Positions 57,465-64,000 of a DNA stretch of 64,000 nucleotides are shown here, one piece after another. Under the pieces are notes generated by a model. It had not been told where the DNA came from. It searched no databases and saw only the letters and a program-made list of their open reading frames with translations. This DNA is from Xiphydria camelus. Lineage: Eukaryota > Arthropoda > Insecta > Hymenoptera > Xiphydriidae. The number at the start of each line of letters is the position of its first letter. Positions within the stretch are counted from its first letter, which is position 1. Location of the stretch: NCBI GenBank assembly GCA_963678675.1, contig OY783192.1:34255250-34319249 (forward strand), given 5' to 3'. The position numbers and the translations under genes were made by a program.

Positions 57465-59765
57465 TCAGTCAGTCGTTCGGTTCTTTCCTTCTTTTGACCA
57501 TAATTCCATAAGGTTCAATGGTACTCCATCGGGGTAAACAGTAGGGCAATAAAGAATTCCATTCGTTTGCGAAGATTCCGCGGTATAGTCTAAGATTTTT
57601 ACTCCTAAACATTTTCTCTGTCTAAAAATGAAACGATTAATTTTATGTAATTGCCATATTTTAAAAAGAAACCATTTCTTATTAGAAATAGTACGTACGT
57701 ACAAAAAAAATTCGTAGGAATATACTTTATAGTATATATTTGAATTGGAATTTAATTTGAACATTGCTAATTAACTGACCTCGGGCAAAAGTCGTTAATG
57801 GCTTGCGCCACTGTATACTCCTCATTCGGAATTGCGTTTTTCGCTATTTCGTCAATAAGGAATCCCATGAAAGCTTGACAAGGAACTCCCGAAGCTTGTA
57901 AATCACCATTCGACATCATCGTTGCAGTCTGATCCAGTGTGCAAGTTTTTCTGGAACGACTTCGTCGTGATACAACAAAATACAATATTAATACTAATAT
58001 TATGGGTTATTCAATAGTAACACATTTTTTATTCGCATAATTTATTACTAGCATAGTAATTTTTTACTAACTCGCAAAGAAATTGTTGGGTGTATTTGAG
58101 GCTTGAGTATAATGCAGGATCTAGAGCAACGCCGGGGAAGTTCCAAAGTACGAAGGACCTCGCTGCCATTTCGAGCATTCGTTGATTTAAATATTTCAAG
58201 ACGTTTGAAAGCCGGGAGCTGAAAGAAGGGCGATTTATAAGCTGCTTTATTGCATTTCGATTTCAAAGAACGTCTCAAATAAATGGAGAGATAATACGAA
58301 TATCCAGAGAATATTTATGAACCGTAAACATGATTTATAGAATGTTTATAATGACTTATATGTATATAGAAAATAATGAGGTATATTTTATGGATATTTT
58401 AAACATTCCGATGCTTGCATGCTTTCATGCGGGTAATTAATATTCTGGAAGTATCTTTGTATCTTTGCATAAAATCTGTAACTACTCGTAAATATATTAC
58501 CCATTAAAGAATCGTTCCGTTGTCACGTTGATATTTCGAATATTCGCATTGTTCGAGGCCAATTTAGCCCTGAGTTCCGATTCCGGTTCAATGTCATTGA
58601 TCATACGTTTTACCAAATTAGTGAATTGATTATTGTCCTTCGGATCTGTCGTTAGCAAATTTATCAGATACACCTATAATAAAAGCTCAAATTGTAGATT
58701 TTATTTCTCTAACTTTAAAGTTACGAACTCGATTCTAATGGTGATTATGCGGTATAATACATTCAATTCCGGATACTCGCGAGCGGCCATCTCTATGTAA
58801 CACATCTCCTTATTATCCCATGTCCGATTTTCGTGCTTCAGGAAATAGACATTCGGCGAATTTCCAATTTCTACATTACGCGTTCTTCTGTAAAATTGAA
58901 GTATTTGTAAGAATGATACCCTTCAGTTTTTTTCACGCAGGCATATCAAGAGTGGCTTTAATTTGAAAGGAATTAATTTAAAGTCAAAAAATATAACGAC
59001 AAATTTTCTTTGTACAAGATTCATTCATGGAAGGCACAAGTATGAAAGTATATATGTATAACGAAAATCTGAGCTACTGTATTTTATTCTGAAAAGACTA
59101 CCCCTTTCGAGAATTTATTTATTTATAATAATGATTATATTAACATTAAAAAAGCACGGTTGCTTGTACAAGTGAACGACCCAATTTATCGCAATGTATA
59201 CTTCTAGTCATTGAATACAACACAATAAGAATTTCGAAAACCTTAAATTTCCTTTTCCTCCTTTTTTTTTGGGATTTGAATATAATTACAATATGGGTAC
59301 ATTCCAATCGAAATTGTTGAATGTGCAATGGAGTACGAATGTTTGTCATTGGCTGTTATCGATTTGTCATATTATTTCAACTAAAAAAATTAATAATCAC
59401 GGGTAACGATATACTTGTGTGCAAGAATTTTTTACTCGCTGCGTGCGTTACCGATTTCCGCGATTATTTCCCGCGCGATACTTTGAGATTTCCCACGAGA
59501 ACGGTTCGTACCGACACCTGTCGTCGGTGGGCAAAGCGAAGAACACAGTGAGGAAGGTGAAGAAGACAAAAGTAGCGAAGACGAGGGAGCCCGCCATGAA
59601 GACAGTGACCAAGTGTGATGGCCATTTTCCGACATAAAAGACCACTCCTCGTGTTATCGCCGTTTCGTGGGAATTGTTCGAAAATCCATCGATCCTCTCA
59701 CACCTTTCGTTCGGAAGCAGCAGCTGCTGATCTTCGTCGAAATTGTCTGAATATTTGTAAACCAT
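57465..59765 (-). CDS. Type II membrane protein resembling A4GALT-type glycosyltransferases, DXD not visible
   Basis: Six phase-consistent exons: 59765-59452, 58887-58761, 58673-58501, 58218-58072, 57950-57780, 57621-57465, for 362 residues, the size of A4GALT (353 in human). A 50-residue cytosolic N-terminus is followed by one helix (about 51-77), then a lumenal part: NVYFLKHENRTWDNKEMC with IEMAAREYPELNVYL, which parallels the NIFFLETS...C-VESAAR...HPE start of the Gb3-synthase catalytic domain. A weak SRLSNVLKYL follows where the family has S-x-R/LS-x-LR-x-LxxWKFGG. The expected YLD-x-D (DXD, metal/UDP-sugar binding) is not seen; the region reads NFPGVALDPALYSS. Either an exon is missing between 58501 and 58218, or the enzyme has lost its metal site. 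The family call is tentative. Confidence 0.5.
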
Positions 59766-62700
59766 AAAAAATTGTCAACTCGATGATGCATTTTTGACAT
59801 TTTTCTTTTACCATAAAGAAAGAAAATCTGAATGTTTTTTTTTAAACCAGCATCATCGAGACTTCGTAGTTCAATTATCTCGGAACTACATATTTCTCTC
59901 TAGTGGTCACATCATCATTTTTGAACGGAGGCACGTACAGAGATTAAAATTTACATTTATCTTTGTATAACACTTTTTGCCGTAGCATCAAGTACTACTT
60001 AAATAGTTTAGTATTGCTTGATCATTCTTCTTGCAGTGACAAAATACGTATTTATGAAAAACTATAAAGACGATTGTTGCGCAAATTTGAAAATGTATGG
60101 TTTTTTTGGGTTCTATAATAGTTTTTAGATTAGAATGTCGTATTTTATATTTTCATTTAGGAATTTTATTGGGATAATATTAAAGACGCGCATGCATAAT
60201 AAAAGTCGAATCTATTAATTCTTCTATTTTCTTTGGTAAACTATTAAAAAAAAAGAGACACCTTTCAGAGAGAAATCAAATATTTCAAACCCTTTTTTAA
60301 TTCCTTTTCGATTAATGCTACTACAGTAGAAATATGATCCAGCCCCGTGATATCCAGCTCTTTTAAATTGCTTATCACGCGAAATGACAGAAGAGAATTA
60401 ACTGCGACGTTAAGTGCTACTGAATATCCAATGTCAATTCATGTTTTCCAACATCTGCTCCGATTTTCCACCTGGTAAGCACGCCGTCACGCTTACGAAT
60501 GACGGATACGCGAATTTCAGAGTGGGACTCTTTAAATATCGGGTGATAACGATAGAAACATAGAGTTTTCGTTTACTCACGTCTCGTCTTCAGCATCGCG
60601 CGGCGCCGATTTTCATACACTGTTCGAGCTGTCGGTAATTAGATCATCATACTGGTCCGCAACGTCAGCATTTCGCAAGCAGACATTTAAATTTAACAGC
60701 AGCGGTTCGCGAAGTTGTTGACGTAAGTGCGAGGTCTGTACAGAGAGGTATGAAGGTAAGATTCCAAAGTTTTCAAAGAATATTAATCATGAGTTTACGT
60801 TTCGAATAGGCTTTGTATAGGTAGATGTGTTGTAAAATTTTTTCCTCTTCAAGTTTTCTCAAGGTTACATTGCCCTCGTTGATGTTATCTGTAGCATCGT
60901 GAAGAAAAATTGAAGGTCACCGAGTCACATTCAAAGATTTACCAGAGATCGCTCGCAATAAAGATTTCGCTTTGGATGACGATACGTGACTAAATGCGAG
61001 CATATAGGTGGAGAATGAGCGAGACTTATTGTTTTGCCAACAATTTTTCTACAATTAAGAAATTCGAAACATCGTTCGAAGCAGGAAATTAGAGATTGGG
61101 AGGTAAATGGTTTAGTTTTCGGTTCGAATTTATTAAAAACAACATTCTCGTAAATCGTAGGCATAGATACCTAATAATCACAACGACGGGTGTTTACGCA
61201 TTTGCAAAAGACGAAAAATCTTTCTCGCAAGACGACACGCGTGTTCAACGCGGGTCCCCATCATTTTCAAAATTCATCTAAAGTCGTCCTGCGATTCGTA
61301 GGGGGAATGGCTAAATAATATTAATACGTGTAGTAATAATAGTTTGTTTGTATATACAAATAATATTAATCTACTTAAAATACCGCGGTAGCAATAAATA
61401 CGTAGACTATTTTTCGCGCTAAATCAGGACAGTACAGTAGGAGTTATGCAAACGGTTCTTCTTTTGTGATTTGAAGAATATATACATTTTCGGCTTTATC
61501 TCGCTTCGAATCTATGAGAATTGGAGAGAACACGAATTATTTGCATGCCTCTTTCCATTAAAGCAGATAGTCCAAGGGGTGTGGTATAACATGAACTAAT
61601 GATTATTATCTATACCTTACCATATAAGATTCCCATTTACAAAAAGCTGGATAAACGTAATAATAATTTTAAAGGATTTAAGGGTATTTCAAATTGAGTT
61701 TTTTTTTTAATTCAACAGTTGTTCTCTGCCCCAGCCGAGCTCGCTGTTAGTCCGAGCGCTCGGCAGAGAGAGTCCACATTTAGAAAGTATTTATAGAAAT
61801 ATGAATCTTTATGGCAAAGCGAAGATCACCCCTTTTTTAATTCCGCTCATAGAAAATAAAAAACTGTTCGATTCCTAAATAAGATTGTATCGATGAATAC
61901 TGCCACTACATGTAGCTTCTTAATAGCGTGAATCGTTGAAACCTAAAACCTATTGCAAAAAGAAAGTATCAAACTATTTGACAAAGATGTATTGACATAT
62001 TCTTCACTATATATTTTCATTCGAGAAAAGCGTAGAATATAAAAATATTCGTCTTAAGGCACTTCAAACTCAACATGAAAGTATTTTAAGATAAGATTCT
62101 ACTTCGGGAATATTTTGTACAATTTTTCTTGCAACGTTGATATCGTCAGTTACTCTTGAGAAATTTTAGTCAGCTTATTATCTCTGTCATTGTTTAAGCT
62201 TCACCATCGATTTACTGATGGGAAGAGAAGGAATCCGTTGAATATAATTCGATTCGAGTTTTCAAAATCGCTTTTAAAATAAAAACGATAATAATTAAAG
62301 GTTGACACATCAGTTTACATAAACAAAGATGATTTAACTTACATTTTCTGTATTAGTGATCAAAATTTACTTTAAAAGTGAAGTCAATTTTTCCCCATAT
62401 TTCTCGAAATCATTTCAGAAAAAATTCATTTCTCTTTCAAAGTTTGTTTTGATGATTTGAGAATATTCTAAAATTGCCTGCAGAATTTAAATGAGGTTAA
62501 AACATTTTTTTCTTAAAAAAACATGTTTGAAGTACGTAAAAAAATAATAAACGAAATTTTACCACTTCTCGACGAGCTTTAAATTGGTTGAAACTTCTCA
62601 GAGGATTTTAAAGAACTGTTTGCAGAATTTTCAAAAATGGAGTGTTTTTTCGGCTTAAAAAATGTGTAACTCACGAATGCTGTGGTGAAAAAAATCTAAA

Positions 62701-64000
62701 AAAACTGGAGCCCTTTTAGAGTGAGTACAACACGGAAAAGAATTACTAAGTAAATTCGAGATGGTGAGGATCAGAGGTTTGTCAATCTGGCGTAGAACGC
62801 CTCATATCCTTTCATGGTATTTTTATCGTAGAATAAAAAAATGCTGTAAAAATAGCTAACATGATTTATACGTAAAACCCTTTGTTTGGCTATCAAATTG
62901 ACTGCGCAATAGAAGAAGAATGAAAGACACGCAATTTCAAAAATGAGGAGAACGATAAATAAATAATTAATCAATATTGCATATTAATGAGTTATTATGC
63001 AATTTCATAGTAATTATGTTTTATGCAGAAAATAATTAGCTATTCGTCTTACGTACGACATTCGGACTGTTTTTAATACGCGAATTTTCCTACATTTAGT
63101 ACACGAACTTAGTACACGTCATTAATTGTTTAAAGTAGTCCGAAAGTGAGACATAAGGCGTCTTCTGTAAGATATAAATCCCTTTAGATTTCAAATGCCG
63201 TCTTAACGAACAGACTTATATGATACCACAAAAATTCGATGAACCGAGCGCTACCTTAACAGTACGTTTTCACTAGTAACAATCAAAGTATTGATAATAT
63301 CATGTACCCAAGTATGTAAGGCACTTTGTTTTTTAGAAAGGAAGACTACGGATATCTCGTCCTGCTCGATCTTATTACACTTTGATAGAGTTTTTCGATG
63401 CATTTATTTCGTTTTTGTCTCCTTTCCGACGCGGAAATTTCTAACGAACTGACCTGCAGCTCCCCGCGCAAACGCTCACACCTTAACAACACGAAAAAAG
63501 AAATGTTCGAAAAGATTGAACTCGTTGGGGATATCTCATTACACTGTTCCATCCACATTCGCCTATTTTGATTTTGTAAGTTCGCCAAGGAAAAAGTTTT
63601 CCTTTCATTGCGATCCCCTCCTGAGGGTGATGTATTTTATTGCACATTCATCACGTTGAGTAGTTCGTTGACGAGCGATATGTCTATAATATCGAATCGG
63701 CTTAAGTTGTGTAGCGTCGACGAAACCTATTTTCGGTTTCTTCCTGCTGATGATGTTTCAATAGCACTGCGGTTTATGGTATCGGGTTAATTCGTTGTGG
63801 TGAGGGGAAAGGGGCACTTTCTTCTCGCTGGAAGCAATTACGCTAATCCTGGCTTAGCGAAAGAACTAAGGCATCAATATTCAGTCAATATTAAACACAC
63901 ATGGAAATTGCGGACTCGAGAGTCACAGGATTTAATCGAAGAGGAGGGTAGTGTTGAGTAGTTTAGTTGGTATTCACACCATGGACCAGCATTTCGATGT
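59766..64000. other. Right-hand 4.2 kb without a supported gene
   Basis: Nothing here forms a convincing gene. A moderately GC-rich patch at about 60580-60760 could be a promoter or 5'UTR exon for the minus-strand gene ending at 59765. The minus-strand frame 62974-62771 encodes a hydrophobic helix and ends FYARLTNL, but has no acceptor and no partner exon. The rest is AT-rich sequence. Confidence 0.45.

Noticed and set aside
62771..62974. 67-codon minus-strand hydrophobic frame, possible last exon of another four-helix protein
   Set aside because: No acceptor signal ahead of it and no companion exon in the remaining kilobase; the resemblance to gene B is only in helix composition.

Overview
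This is a eukaryotic nuclear window that looks like an insect chromosome: AT-rich, short phase-matched introns with GT-AG borders, proteins closest to arthropod versions, and many small inverted-repeat DNA elements. A hymenopteran is my best guess, but that is an impression and was not tested. All gene models below were built by hand by joining exons whose splice phases agree; no search was run.

Left third (1-28.7 kb), all on the plus strand: the USP22/nonstop SAGA deubiquitinase (first coding exon not seen), hexosaminidase D (GH20, 9 exons, complete), a DUF4485 plus coiled-coil protein resembling centrosomal CEP112 (7 exons, complete), a piggyBac transposase scrap, an isolated membrane-type terminal exon, and IFT140 (11 exons, 1443 residues, complete) with a candidate RFX X-box 177 bp upstream. 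Two likely centriole/cilium genes are therefore neighbours.

Middle (28.7-45 kb): an intronless NASP histone chaperone on the minus strand, then, from a CpG-rich leader, a five-exon claudin/PMP22-like four-helix membrane protein whose large third-exon-flanking intron (6.8 kb) is packed with small transposon copies.

Right third (45-64 kb): a gene-poor stretch with a pogo-like element and a Harbinger element carrying broken transposase, then a cluster of small four-helix membrane proteins that share architecture (two partial on minus, one complete on plus), followed by a minus-strand type II membrane protein that resembles A4GALT-type glycosyltransferases but lacks a visible DXD motif. The last 4 kb hold nothing I can support.

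The most unusual general property is the number of near-perfect palindromes (about 150-390 bp) from several unrelated families, several inside introns, where transcription would produce long double-stranded hairpins. The least explained genes are the four-helix cluster and its glycosyltransferase-like neighbour.
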